Assembly: GCF_006384975.1 (NCBI RefSeq)
Contig: NZ_CP021645.1
Span: 2,880,001-2,944,000 of the forward strand
DNA length: 64,000 bases
From: Pseudomonas oryzihabitans
Lineage (GTDB): Bacteria > Pseudomonadota > Gammaproteobacteria > Pseudomonadales > Pseudomonadaceae
Direction of reading: 5' to 3'
Part shown: positions 1 through 7,692 of the stretch, in pieces
Layout: each line of letters begins with the position of its first letter
How positions within the stretch are numbered: the stretch's first letter is position 1
Notes under the pieces: generated by a model
The model's input: only the letters and a program-made list of their open reading frames with translations
The model's database searches: none
Told to the model about the DNA's origin: nothing
Program-made: the position numbers and the translations under genes

Positions 1-185
1 ATACACGAGCCCTTCAATTAGCGTGTATCTGTAGGTGGCGCGCAGCACTGTGATGCAAAGTCTTGCCAGCGGCTAGGCCAAGAATAATAAGGGCCTAGCT
101 GCCCTCTTGGACGATGCGTGGACTACGGGCAGTAGAGGTCAGCGACAGGTTGTAGAGGCTGATACCTCTACGAGAAAGTGGACTC
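1..185 (-). pseudogene. Decayed LysR-family regulator fragment
   Basis: Read by eye against the intact LysR gene of this window, bases 1 to about 185 align collinearly with about 2554-2740, at roughly 70 percent identity with small gaps. Shared blocks include the runs around 1-16, 30-48, 104-118 and 150-160. The matching part encodes the C-terminal effector-domain region of the regulator. No open frame survives: in-frame stops and indels break it. It lies just downstream of the first chemoreceptor while the intact LysR gene lies just upstream, in the same orientation, so it looks like a relic of a tandem duplication. The left end is cut by the window edge. Confidence 0.7.
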
Positions 186-216
186 GCCATGACTGCCTGC
201 CGGCAGCCATGGGCTT

Positions 217-2109
217 TCAGATCCGGAAACCACCCACCAGCTTTTGCAGCCGATCCGCCTCGGCTTCCAAGGCGGTGCAGGCCGCCAGGGTGGCCTGGAG
301 GTTGTCCACGCCCTGCTGGTTGAGCAGGTTGATCTCGCTGATGTCCTGGTTGAGCGTTTCCACCACCGAGGTCTGTTCTTCGGTGGCGGTGGCCACCGAC
401 TGGTTCTGGCCGTCGATCTCGCCGATGCGCTCGGTGACGCTGCCCAGACTGCTCCCGGCCTGCTGTGCCACCTGCATGCTGTGGGTGCTCTGCCGCTGGC
501 TTTCCTGCATGAGGGCCACCGCATCGCGCGAGCCGTTCTGCAATTCCTCGATCATCTGCTGGATCTGCTGCGCCGAACTCTGGGTGCGGCTGGCCAGGGA
601 GCGGACTTCATCAGCAACCACGGCGAAGCCACGACCGGCTTCACCGGCACGGGCCGCTTCGATGGCGGCGTTGAGCGCCAAGAGGTTGGTCTGCTCGGAA
701 ATACCGCGGATGACGTCGAGGATCTGGCCGATGTTGGCGGTCTTGCCGTTGAGCGCTTCGATGTGTTCGCAACTGGTGCCGATCTTGGCCGATAGCGCCT
801 GCATGGCGGTCATGGCCTCGTCCAGTACGCGTCGGCCTTCTTCGCCCTGCTGGCGCGCGCTGCGCGCCTCGCCGGAGGCGTGGGCGGCATTGCGGGCGAT
901 CTCCTGGGTGGCGGCGCCCATTTCGTTGATGGCCGCGGCCACACTGGTAGTGCGCTGGGATTGCACATCCGACTGTTGCATGGACGACTGCGAGGCCTCC
1001 AGCACCCGGCGGGTACCCTGGTTGAGCTGGCCAGTACTCTGGGCCACATCGCGGATCGAGGTATGAATCCGCGCCACGAACTGGTTGAAAGCCTGGGCCA
1101 GCAGGCCGAATTCGTCGCGCGTCTCCACCGGCAGGCGACGGGTCAGGTCGCCCTCGCCCTGGGCGATGTCTTCCATGGCACGGCCGAGGTCGCGGAGCGG
1201 GCGCAGCAGCCCCCGGATCAGCAGACCCAGCAGCAGCACCATGACGATGACCGCGACCACGGTCGCGACGATGGCCAGGTTGCGGGCCTGGGTCACCGGG
1301 GCATAGGCCTTGGCTTCGTCGATGGATAGGCCCAGGTACCACTTCGCGGCTACCGGCAGGCCTTCCACCGGGGTGAAACTCACCAGGCGATCACTGCCAC
1401 CGACCCGTACCGTCTGGAAGCCGGGCGCCAGGGTTGGCGTGTTATCCGGGAAGACGTCCTTGAGCGACTTGAGCACCTGTTCGGGATGGCTGCTGACCAG
1501 GACCTTGCCATTGGCGTCCACCAGGAAGGCCTCGCCCAGGCCACCCGCATCCAAGGCACTGATCATCTCCGTCAGGGTGGACAGATAGAGATAGCAGGCC
1601 ACCACGCCGCCCAGTTGGCCATTGCGCAGCAAGGGCGCCGAGATGGTCAGCCCCAGCTTGCCGTTCGAGGCGAAGATATAGGGAGAGGAAAGCGTGAGGC
1701 CGCCGGCGGCCACTGCCTCGGTGTACCAGGGCCGTTTGCGCGGATCGTAACCGGCGGGGACCGGCGAGCCGTTGCGGGCGATGAAGGTACCGTCCGGTTG
1801 CGCCAGGTAGAGGGTGGAGAACACCTCGGTATAAATCTTCTGCTCCGGCAGTTTGTCGAAGTTACCCGAGGGGGTGTCGGTGAGGATCGTCTGCACCAGG
1901 GCATCGGCTACCTTGATGCGGGTTTCCAACCAGTAGGACACATTGGTCGCCGTGATACGCCCCGTCTCGGTCAGGGTCTGCTGTAGCGTCTGATCGATGG
2001 CCTGGCGTTGCAGGTAGGCGTTGAAACTCGCGAAGGCAGCCAGGACTACCGCCATCACTAGAGCGGTTGCCAACAAGATCTTGTGGCTGAATTTGAGCTG
2101 CTTTAGCAC
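217..2109 (-). CDS. Methyl-accepting chemotaxis protein, dCACHE sensor
   Basis: Inner-membrane chemoreceptor of about 630 residues that signals to CheA/CheW. Order: membrane segment at about residues 10-28, periplasmic double-CACHE domain carrying the DPRKRPWY signature, second membrane segment near 275-297, HAMP, then a long cytoplasmic MCP coiled coil whose tip contains [20 protein letters not shown] chose the GTG at 2109 because a GGAGGG Shine-Dalgarno lies 6 bases upstream; an ATG 27 bases further upstream is open but lacks this. The dCACHE Asp expected after the GVV motif is Tyr here (GVVACYLYL), unlike the paralogue at 57062-58951, so its ligand may differ. The signalling halves of the two are nearly identical. 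Confidence 0.93.
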   Translation of the reverse strand: MLKQLKFSHKILLATALVMAVVLAAFASFNAYLQRQAIDQTLQQTLTETGRITATNVSYWLETRIKVADALVQTILTDTPSGNFDKLPEQKIYTEVFSTLYLAQPDGTFIARNGSPVPAGYDPRKRPWYTEAVAAGGLTLSSPYIFASNGKLGLTISAPLLRNGQLGGVVACYLYLSTLTEMISALDAGGLGEAFLVDANGKVLVSSHPEQVLKSLKDVFPDNTPTLAPGFQTVRVGGSDRLVSFTPVEGLPVAAKWYLGLSIDEAKAYAPVTQARNLAIVATVVAVIVMVLLLGLLIRGLLRPLRDLGRAMEDIAQGEGDLTRRLPVETRDEFGLLAQAFNQFVARIHTSIRDVAQSTGQLNQGTRRVLEASQSSMQQSDVQSQRTTSVAAAINEMGAATQEIARNAAHASGEARSARQQGEEGRRVLDEAMTAMQALSAKIGTSCEHIEALNGKTANIGQILDVIRGISEQTNLLALNAAIEAARAGEAGRGFAVVADEVRSLASRTQSSAQQIQQMIEELQNGSRDAVALMQESQRQSTHSMQVAQQAGSSLGSVTERIGEIDGQNQSVATATEEQTSVVETLNQDISEINLLNQQGVDNLQATLAACTALEAEADRLQKLVGGFRI

Positions 2110-2442
2110 TGGGCGCCCTCCATGGGACTGATCCAAATGAAAATCTGTAACGGTATTTTGCTATCGGCACCATCAATAGCAGCCTTTAGCAGCAGCTCAT
2201 CCCGAAACCGGAACAGGCAGATGATTGGTACGAAAAAACCGACGCCTGCCGTTTCCAGACCGCGAACGCCCCTGGAGCGGGGCTTTCCTGGCTGCACATT
2301 CAGCTGACTGTCTCCCGTGACCAGCGCAGGAGCGATGAGGTGAAGCGCTAGGGTGAGTCCTTGCAGGAAACCGCCCTTTGCCGCGCGTGAAGAGGACTGC
2401 CGGCAGGCGCCACGGCCCCCAGCAGAATGCCCTAGAAGCGGC
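2110..2442. other. Intergenic gap without recognised gene
   Basis: This 333-base stretch between the chemoreceptor start and the LysR stop holds the chemoreceptor Shine-Dalgarno and a weak GC hairpin near 2265-2285 (GCCCC arm, GCGGGGC arm). I see no convincing ORF or RNA gene. The promoter of the chemoreceptor presumably lies here on the minus strand, but no clear consensus was found. Confidence 0.4.
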
Positions 2443-3330
2443 TCACTCGGCCGCCAGCAGCAACCTGGCGAAGGCCGCCGCCTGCGGCGAGGTCTCGTCC
2501 CGGCGCCGGAGCAACCACACCGCCGAGGTGGCTTCCGGGTCGTCCAGTTCGCGATACACCAGCCCTTCCATCTGGGTGCGCTGGTAGGTGGCGGGCAGCA
2601 CGGTGACGCCAAGCCCGGCGGCGACCAGGCCGAGGATGATGAGGACTTCGCTGGCCTCCTGGACGATGCGCGGGGTGAAGCCGACGCGGGCGGTGAGGGT
2701 CAGCAACTGGTCGTAGAGGCCGGTGCCGAAGGTGCGGGGGAAATAGACGAAGGGCTCTTCAGCGAGGGCGGCCAGGGGCAGTGGGCCGGTGCCCTGCTGG
2801 GCCAGGGGATGGTCGTGTCGCAGGGCGACCACCAGGGGTTCGCGGAAGAGTTCGATCGCCACCAGAGTATCGGGTAGTTCGATGGGGCGGATCAGGCCGA
2901 TCTGCAGGTTGCCGGCGAGCATGGCGTCGATCTGCTCGCGGCTGCTCATCTCCTGCAGTTGCAGTCGTACCTCGGGGTAGGCGCGGCGATAGGCGAACAG
3001 GGTCTTGGGGATGGTGGCGACGAAGGGCGAGGAGGCGCTGAAGCCCACCTGCAGTTGCCCGGTCTCGCCCCGCCCGGCGCGGCGGACCCGTTCGGCGGCC
3101 CGCTCGCTGGCGGCGAGCAATTGGCGGGCTTCGTCGAGAAACAGCCGACCGGCCTCGGTCAGGGCGACGCGTCGGTTGGTGCGCTCCAGCAGCCGGGTAC
3201 CCAGCTCCGCCTCCAGGGCCTGGATCTGCTGGCTGAGCGGCGGCTGGGAGAGATTCAGCCGTTGGGCGGCGCGACCGAAGTGCAGCTCCTCGGCCACCGC
3301 CACGAAGTACCTCAGGTGTCGCAGCTCCAT
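2443..3330 (-). CDS. LysR-family transcriptional regulator
   Basis: A 295-residue DNA-binding regulator. The N-terminus starts MELRHLRYFVAVAEELHFG and continues with the LysR winged helix-turn-helix (RAAQRLNLSQPPLSQQI, residues about 20-36). A periplasmic-binding-protein-like effector domain follows from about residue 90 to the end. The N-terminus resembles the BenM/CatM/YnfL branch. It is divergent from the MFS gene at 3452, with 121 bases between them, the usual arrangement for a LysR protein that controls its neighbour; E. coli ynfL/ynfM has the same layout. The effector is unknown. A decayed second copy of its 3' half sits at the left window edge. Confidence 0.93.
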   Translation of the reverse strand: MELRHLRYFVAVAEELHFGRAAQRLNLSQPPLSQQIQALEAELGTRLLERTNRRVALTEAGRLFLDEARQLLAASERAAERVRRAGRGETGQLQVGFSASSPFVATIPKTLFAYRRAYPEVRLQLQEMSSREQIDAMLAGNLQIGLIRPIELPDTLVAIELFREPLVVALRHDHPLAQQGTGPLPLAALAEEPFVYFPRTFGTGLYDQLLTLTARVGFTPRIVQEASEVLIILGLVAAGLGVTVLPATYQRTQMEGLVYRELDDPEATSAVWLLRRRDETSPQAAAFARLLLAAE

Positions 3331-3451
3331 GCCCGCCTCAATGAGTCGCAGAACCTATCAATCGAGACGAACAATATATTGGCCATATGACCGCTAGCAA
3401 CCTAGGGTGAAGAGGTCAGACCTGTAATCCCGCCCCGTCACCGAGGTACCC
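3331..3451. promoter_or_regulatory. Divergent LysR/MFS control region
   Basis: This 121-base region must hold both promoters and any LysR operator. It is locally AT-rich around 3360-3390, unlike the flanking genes, as expected of a promoter core. I looked for a T-N11-A dyad and found only imperfect ATAT-flanked candidates near 3372-3386, so no exact operator is claimed. The MFS gene has a GAGG motif about 6-9 bases before its GTG start. Confidence 0.4.
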
Positions 3452-4729
3452 GTGAATACGTCCCGGTCGTCCGCCACCCAGCCCGCGCCTGCATTGAGCA
3501 ACCGTCCCGCCGCCAACGAAGCGCAACACGAGCCGAGCGCCTTCATCGAGAAGGGCACGCCGCAATTCCTGCGCACCGCCCTGGCGCTGTTCTGCGGTGG
3601 CTTCGCCACCTTCGCCCTGCTCTATTGCGTGCAGCCGCTGATGCCGATCTTTTCCCAGGCCTTCGGCCTCACCGCGGCGGCCAGCAGCCTGTCGCTGTCC
3701 TTGGCCACCGGGTTGATGGCCTGCGGCCTGCTGGTGACCGGGCCGATTTCCGATGCCATAGGGCGCAAGTCGGTGATGGTCTTCGCGCTGTTCGCCGCCG
3801 GGGCCTTCACCCTGGCCAGCGCCCTGATGCCCACCTGGGACGGCATCCTGGTGACCCGCGCCCTGGTGGGGCTGTCGCTGGCCGGCGTCGCCGCGGTGGC
3901 CATGACCTACCTGGCCGAAGAGGTACACCCGGAGCACCTGGGGTATGCCATGGGCCTCTATATCAGCGGCAACGCCCTGGGCGGGATGTCCGGTCGGGTG
4001 ATCAGCGGGGTGGTGGTGGACTTCGTCTCCTGGCGCATCGCCCTGGGCGCCCTCGGGGTGTTGGCGCTGGTGGCGGCACTGCTGTTCAAGCGCAGCCTGC
4101 CGGACTCCAAGCGTTTCCAGCCGCGCCCCCTGCAGCCGCGCAATCTGCTCGCCGGCTATGCCTTGCACTTTCGCGATGCCGGTCTGCCCTGGCTGTTCCT
4201 GGAGGCCTTCCTGCTGATGGGCGCCTTCGTCACCCTGTTCAACTACATCGCCTATCGCCTGCTGGCCGAGCCCTACCATCTGAGCCAGGCCTGGATCGGT
4301 GTCCTGTCGCTGGTCTATCTGGCGGGCATCTACAGCTCGGCCAAGTTCGGCAGCCTGGCCGACCGCTTTGGCCGGCGCCGGGTGTTCACCGCTGCCATCG
4401 TGCTGCAGCTCGGCGGCCTGCTGCTGACGCTGTGTTCCCCGCTGTGGCTGATACTGGTGGGCATGCTGCTGTTCACCTTCGGCTTCTTCGGCGCCCATTC
4501 GGTGGCCAGCAGCTGGGTCGGTCGGCGTGCCCGCCAGGCCCGGGGCCAGGCCTCGTCGCTCTATCTGTTCAGCTACTACGCCGGCTCCAGCGTGGCCGGC
4601 ACCCTCGGTGGCTTCTGCTGGTACCTGGGCGGTTGGACCGGTGTCGGCCTGTTCATCGGTGCCCTGCTGCTGGTGGCCTTGGCGGTCGCCGTGCGGCTGT
4701 CGAAGTTGCAGCCACTGCCGGCGGCATGA
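3452..4729 (+). CDS. MFS transporter, YnfM-like
   Basis: A 425-residue inner-membrane major facilitator with about 12 predicted membrane segments. After a ~45-residue hydrophilic N-terminus comes the family-typical stretch GFATFALLYCVQPLMPIFSQ, then the loop-2/3 signature region GPISDAIGRK (residues about 100-110). This resembles the YnfM/arabinose-efflux-type DHA1 carriers. It starts at GTG 3452, preceded by GAGG at a normal distance. It is divergent from a LysR gene that probably controls it. The substrate cannot be read from sequence; efflux of a small organic molecule is the family expectation. A strong hairpin follows at 4751-4785. Confidence 0.9.
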   Translation: MNTSRSSATQPAPALSNRPAANEAQHEPSAFIEKGTPQFLRTALALFCGGFATFALLYCVQPLMPIFSQAFGLTAAASSLSLSLATGLMACGLLVTGPISDAIGRKSVMVFALFAAGAFTLASALMPTWDGILVTRALVGLSLAGVAAVAMTYLAEEVHPEHLGYAMGLYISGNALGGMSGRVISGVVVDFVSWRIALGALGVLALVAALLFKRSLPDSKRFQPRPLQPRNLLAGYALHFRDAGLPWLFLEAFLLMGAFVTLFNYIAYRLLAEPYHLSQAWIGVLSLVYLAGIYSSAKFGSLADRFGRRRVFTAAIVLQLGGLLLTLCSPLWLILVGMLLFTFGFFGAHSVASSWVGRRARQARGQASSLYLFSYYAGSSVAGTLGGFCWYLGGWTGVGLFIGALLLVALAVAVRLSKLQPLPAA

Positions 4730-4750
4730 CGCCGCTCCCCGCCATCAAGA

Positions 4751-4785
4751 CCGCTCCAGCCGAGCGGAAAATGCTCCTGGAGCGG
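4751..4785 (+). terminator. Hairpin after MFS gene
   Basis: A perfect 9-base inverted repeat (CCGCTCCAG / CTGGAGCGG) encloses a nested 4-base stem (GAGC / GCTC), 22 bases after the MFS stop. There is no U-tract, so it is a weak terminator candidate or an RNA 3'-end stabiliser. A second 7-base hairpin (GCCGCTC / GAGCGGC) lies at about 4869-4890. The rest of 4730-4990 shows nothing recognisable. Confidence 0.45.
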
Positions 4786-4991
4786 CACAGGCAGCCATGA
4801 TCGCGATAACCGTCAGCAATCACGTCGCCTTTACGTTCGATCATCGACCGCGAATCCGCCCTTTCACTGCCGCTCGTCGCACGGAGCGGCGTTTCGTTCC
4901 CTGAAAAGGGGCTCTCTCTTCCCTGCCACGCTAGCCTGTCGCTGGTTCAACGCGCGCGGCTGTTACCTCTTCGCAAAGTTCATACAAATGT

Positions 4992-5020
4992 TTGCCTAGG
5001 GTAGAAGCCACTTGGATAAT
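4992..5020 (+). promoter_or_regulatory. Candidate sigma70 promoter of the APE operon
   Basis: TTGCCT (-35, four of six consensus) at 4992-4997 and GATAAT (-10, five of six) at 5015-5020 are separated by exactly 17 bases, inside an AT-richer patch of the 330-base gap before the aryl-polyene cluster. A transcript would start near 5027, giving a 30-80 base leader depending on the first gene's start. No other comparable promoter was seen inside the following 16 kb. Confidence 0.6.
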
Positions 5021-5104
5021 GCGCGCCGAACGCTGCAATACCCTGCTCATCAGGGATAGATGAACGGCAAGCACGTAGGCTCCGGGGTAGATTCAGCCGT
5101 GAAC

Positions 5105-5827
5105 ATGCAATTCCAGATCAGCGATTGGCGCGCCTGGGCGCCTGGTCTCGTCGACCAGGACGCTTGGCGGCAGTGGTGCGCCGCGCCCTGGAGCCCGGCG
5201 GACGATGGCAGTCAACCCGATGCCAGCTTCCTGCCAGCCATGCAGCGCCGCCGCCTGAGCCGCCTGGCACGCATGACCTTCCAAGTGGCCTGGCCACTGG
5301 CCGATGCCCATGGCGCGCCGCTGCCGCTGATCTTCGCCTCGCGCCACGGCGAGACCCCGCGCACCCTGGCCATCCTCCAGGAGCTGGCCCGCGGCGAGCC
5401 GCTCTCCCCGACTCAGTTCAGCCTCTCGGTGCACAACGCCATCATCGGCCAGTGGTCGATCCTGCGTGGCGACCACAGCGAGATGAATGCCCTGGCTACC
5501 GGCCGCGACGGTCTCGAGCATGCCGTGCTGGAAGCTTGCACCCTGCTGGCCGAAGGCGCCACCGGGGTCCTGGTGGTGATCGCCGAGGAGGCGCCGCCAA
5601 CCCTCTATGCACCGCAGATCGACGACGTACCCTTTCCCTACGCCGTTGGCCTGCTGCTCACCCCTGGCAGCACCTGCGCCCTGAGTGGCGAGCCGGCGCC
5701 GACAGAAGCTGCGACCAGCAGTTGGCCCCACGCCCTGGAACTGCTGCGCCTGCTGGAAAGCCGCGGCGCCCTGCACCACGCCTACGCCGGGCGCGCCTGG
5801 CACTGGCAGGCGGAGGCCTACGGATGA
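5105..5827 (+). CDS. Short beta-ketoacyl-synthase-like protein (APE chain-length-factor type)
   Basis: About 240 residues resembling only the N-terminal half of a ketosynthase (Ketoacyl-synt_2 type), such as the short KS-like partner found at the head of aryl-polyene clusters. Seen: hydrophilic N-terminus MQFQISDWRAWAPGL, then the conserved SVHNAIIGQWSILRG block near residue 110. The Cys-His-His set of a full KS is not evident, so a non-catalytic partner or chain-length role for one of the full KSs is likely. The start is uncertain: ATG 5060 has AGGGA upstream but an unconserved leader, and GTG 5099 and ATG 5105 fit the usual family start. The stop overlaps the next gene (ATGA). Confidence 0.8.
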   Translation: MQFQISDWRAWAPGLVDQDAWRQWCAAPWSPADDGSQPDASFLPAMQRRRLSRLARMTFQVAWPLADAHGAPLPLIFASRHGETPRTLAILQELARGEPLSPTQFSLSVHNAIIGQWSILRGDHSEMNALATGRDGLEHAVLEACTLLAEGATGVLVVIAEEAPPTLYAPQIDDVPFPYAVGLLLTPGSTCALSGEPAPTEAATSSWPHALELLRLLESRGALHHAYAGRAWHWQAEAYG

Positions 5828-6591
5828 TCAACCGGCTGGACTACGGCTACCGACTGCTGGCCACGGGGCTCAATTTCGTGGTGTTCGGCTGCGGCGCGCT
5901 GATCTTCCGGCTGTTGGTCCTGCCCGTCCTGTTGGCGCTGCCGGGCGATACGCTACGGCGCCGCCAGCGTGCGCGGCGAGCCAACGCCTGGCTGTTCCGT
6001 TCCTTCGTCGCCTTCATGGTATTGACCCGGGTGATGAACCTACGCATCCAGGGCCGCGAGCGCCTGGGTCGCCCGGGCCAGTTGATCATCGCCAACCACC
6101 CCTCGCTGATCGACGTGGTGGTGCTCATCGGCCTGGTGCCCGATGCCAATTGCGTGGTCAAGCAAGGCCTCTGGCAGAATCCCTATCTCAAGCGGCAGAT
6201 CCAGGCCGCCGGCTACATCAGCAACGACGGCAGCGCCGAGATGCTCGATGCCGCCGCCGACTCCCTGCGCCAGGGCCAGACGCTGATCGTCTTTCCCGAA
6301 GGCACCCGCACCACCCCCGGCGAGCCCCCACGCTTCCATCGCGGCGCCGCCGCCATCGCCCTGCGCGGCGCTCGCTGCATCACCCCGGTGATCATCCGCG
6401 TGGTGCCCAGCACCCTGACCAAGGCCACGCCCTGGTATCGCATTCCGTCGCGGCGCTTCGACTTTCAGCTGGACGTCGGCGCCGACATCGACCCCACCAC
6501 CTTCGCCGGACGGCCGCTGCCGCTGGCGTCGCGTGAACTCAACGACCAGCTGCACCAGCTCTACCTGAAGGAAACCGGCAACCATGACTGA
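5824..6591 (+). CDS. PlsC-type lysophospholipid acyltransferase
   Basis: A 255-residue 1-acyl-sn-glycerol-3-phosphate acyltransferase-family protein. Two hydrophobic segments at about 15-45 and 60-75 precede the catalytic NHPSLID (HX4D) near residue 92 and the FPEGTR motif near 158. It is probably membrane-associated and transfers an acyl chain. In aryl-polyene clusters this enzyme is thought to help attach the polyene to, or build, its lipid anchor. The ATG overlaps the previous stop by ATGA and its own stop overlaps the first ACP by 8 bases, so translation is coupled. The acyl donor here (polyene-ACP or fatty acyl-ACP) is not determined by sequence. Confidence 0.88.
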   Translation: MINRLDYGYRLLATGLNFVVFGCGALIFRLLVLPVLLALPGDTLRRRQRARRANAWLFRSFVAFMVLTRVMNLRIQGRERLGRPGQLIIANHPSLIDVVVLIGLVPDANCVVKQGLWQNPYLKRQIQAAGYISNDGSAEMLDAAADSLRQGQTLIVFPEGTRTTPGEPPRFHRGAAAIALRGARCITPVIIRVVPSTLTKATPWYRIPSRRFDFQLDVGADIDPTTFAGRPLPLASRELNDQLHQLYLKETGNHD

Positions 6592-6844
6592 CCTCAACAT
6601 CGAGCTCAAAAGCCTGATCATCGAGGCACTCGGCCTCGAGGACGTCACCGTCGACGACATCGGCGACGAACAGACCCTGTTCGGCGACGGCCTGGGCCTG
6701 GATTCGGTGGATGCCCTGGAGCTGGGCCTGGCGATCCAGAAGCGCTATGGCATCCGCATCGACGCCGAAGCCAAGGACACCCGTACCCACTTCGCCAACG
6801 TCAACGCCCTCGCGGCCTTCGTCGCCGCCCAGCGCGCCGCCTGA
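6584..6844 (+). CDS. Acyl carrier protein 1 (APE)
   Basis: An acidic 86-residue carrier protein. The phosphopantetheine attachment serine is Ser41 in GLDSVDALELG, followed by the helix-II/III pattern of type II ACPs. It carries the growing aryl-polyene or the activated aryl starter as a thioester in the cytoplasm. It overlaps the acyltransferase stop by 8 bases and lies 10 bases before a second, different ACP. The DSVD (rather than DSLD) core is common in this cluster family. Which of the two ACPs holds the starter is not visible from sequence. Confidence 0.93.
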   Translation: MTDLNIELKSLIIEALGLEDVTVDDIGDEQTLFGDGLGLDSVDALELGLAIQKRYGIRIDAEAKDTRTHFANVNALAAFVAAQRAA

Positions 6845-6854
6845 GGAGAACGCC

Positions 6855-7109
6855 ATGCAAACCCGTGACGCCATCTTCGAGACCCTGCGCAACGCCCTGG
6901 TCGAACTCTTCGAGCTGGAGCCCGAGCGCGTGACCCTGGATGCCAACCTCTACGAGGACCTGGAGATCGACAGCATCGACGCCGTCGACCTGATCGACCA
7001 CCTGCGCCGCCAGACCGGCCACAAGATCGCCGCCGAACAATTCCGCCAGGTGCGCACCGTGGGCGATGTGGTCGAAGCGGTCCATCGCATCAGCCAAGCG
7101 GAAACCTGA
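6855..7109 (+). CDS. Acyl carrier protein 2 (APE)
   Basis: An acidic 84-residue carrier protein with the pantetheine serine Ser40 in EIDSIDAVDLIDHL. It has a strong GAGGAG Shine-Dalgarno 8 bases before the ATG. It is clearly distinct from the first ACP, so it is not a recent duplication. Paired, non-identical ACPs are a hallmark of aryl-polyene type II PKS loci; one is expected to take the ligase product and the other to serve the elongation cycle, but the division of labour here is inference. Confidence 0.93.
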   Translation: MQTRDAIFETLRNALVELFELEPERVTLDANLYEDLEIDSIDAVDLIDHLRRQTGHKIAAEQFRQVRTVGDVVEAVHRISQAET

Positions 7110-7119
7110 TCCGCCGCTT

Positions 7120-7692
7120 ATGAGTGCCCTGCCTTCCCGCTCCCCGCTGGGCCTGGTCGCCGGTGCCCTGCTGCTCCTGCTCGGCCTGGCCTATCCCTTC
7201 GCCGTCTATTTCGGCCTGCAGGCCCTCTCGCCACGGCTATTCGCCGCCGGTCTCGGTGCCCTTTGGGGGCTACGGCTGCTGCAACCCGGCCTCAATGGCC
7301 TGCAGCGCAGTACCGCCCTGGTCGCCCTGGGTTTCTGCCTGTTGCTGGCGCTGAGCGATGCCGCCGTGCTCTTGCGCTGGTATCCGGTGCTGCTCAGCCT
7401 GTTCCTGCTAGCGCTGTTCGGCCTGAGTCTGCTGCGTGGCCAGCCGGTGATCGAGCGGCTGGCACGGCTGCGCGAACCCGAGCTGCCGCCGCGGGCGGTG
7501 CGCTATACCCGCCGGGTGACCCAGGTCTGGTGCCTGTTTTTCCTGCTCAATGCCGCGACCGCCGCGGCCCTGGCGCTCTGGGCGCCGCTGGCCTGGTGGA
7601 CGCTCTATACCGGCGTGATCGCCTACGGCCTGATGGGCCTATTGTTCGCCGGTGAATGGCTGATCCGCCAGCGCGTGCGGAGGCAGCCATGA
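7120..7692 (+). CDS. APE-cluster integral membrane protein (COG4648-like)
   Basis: A very hydrophobic 190-residue protein with about six membrane segments, starting just after a basic N-terminus (MSALPSRSPLGL). The region around PELPPRAVRYTRRVTQVW is a charged cytoplasmic-type loop between the third-fourth and fifth-sixth segments. It resembles the uncharacterised membrane proteins seen in aryl-polyene clusters. No catalytic motif is visible. A role in membrane assembly or export of the polyene lipid is inferred from position only. The ATG at 7120 lies 10 bases after the ACP stop; the end overlaps the ligase start as ATGA. An upstream in-frame start would overlap the ACP and is unlikely. Confidence 0.82.
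   Translation: MSALPSRSPLGLVAGALLLLLGLAYPFAVYFGLQALSPRLFAAGLGALWGLRLLQPGLNGLQRSTALVALGFCLLLALSDAAVLLRWYPVLLSLFLLALFGLSLLRGQPVIERLARLREPELPPRAVRYTRRVTQVWCLFFLLNAATAAALALWAPLAWWTLYTGVIAYGLMGLLFAGEWLIRQRVRRQP

Noticed and set aside
3355..3400. An exact LysR T-N11-A operator
   Set aside because: Only imperfect dyads were found; naming one would be guesswork.
3416..4498. A 360-codon minus-strand frame across the MFS gene
   Set aside because: Gln/Gly/His-rich shadow of a membrane protein gene; no start context or motif.
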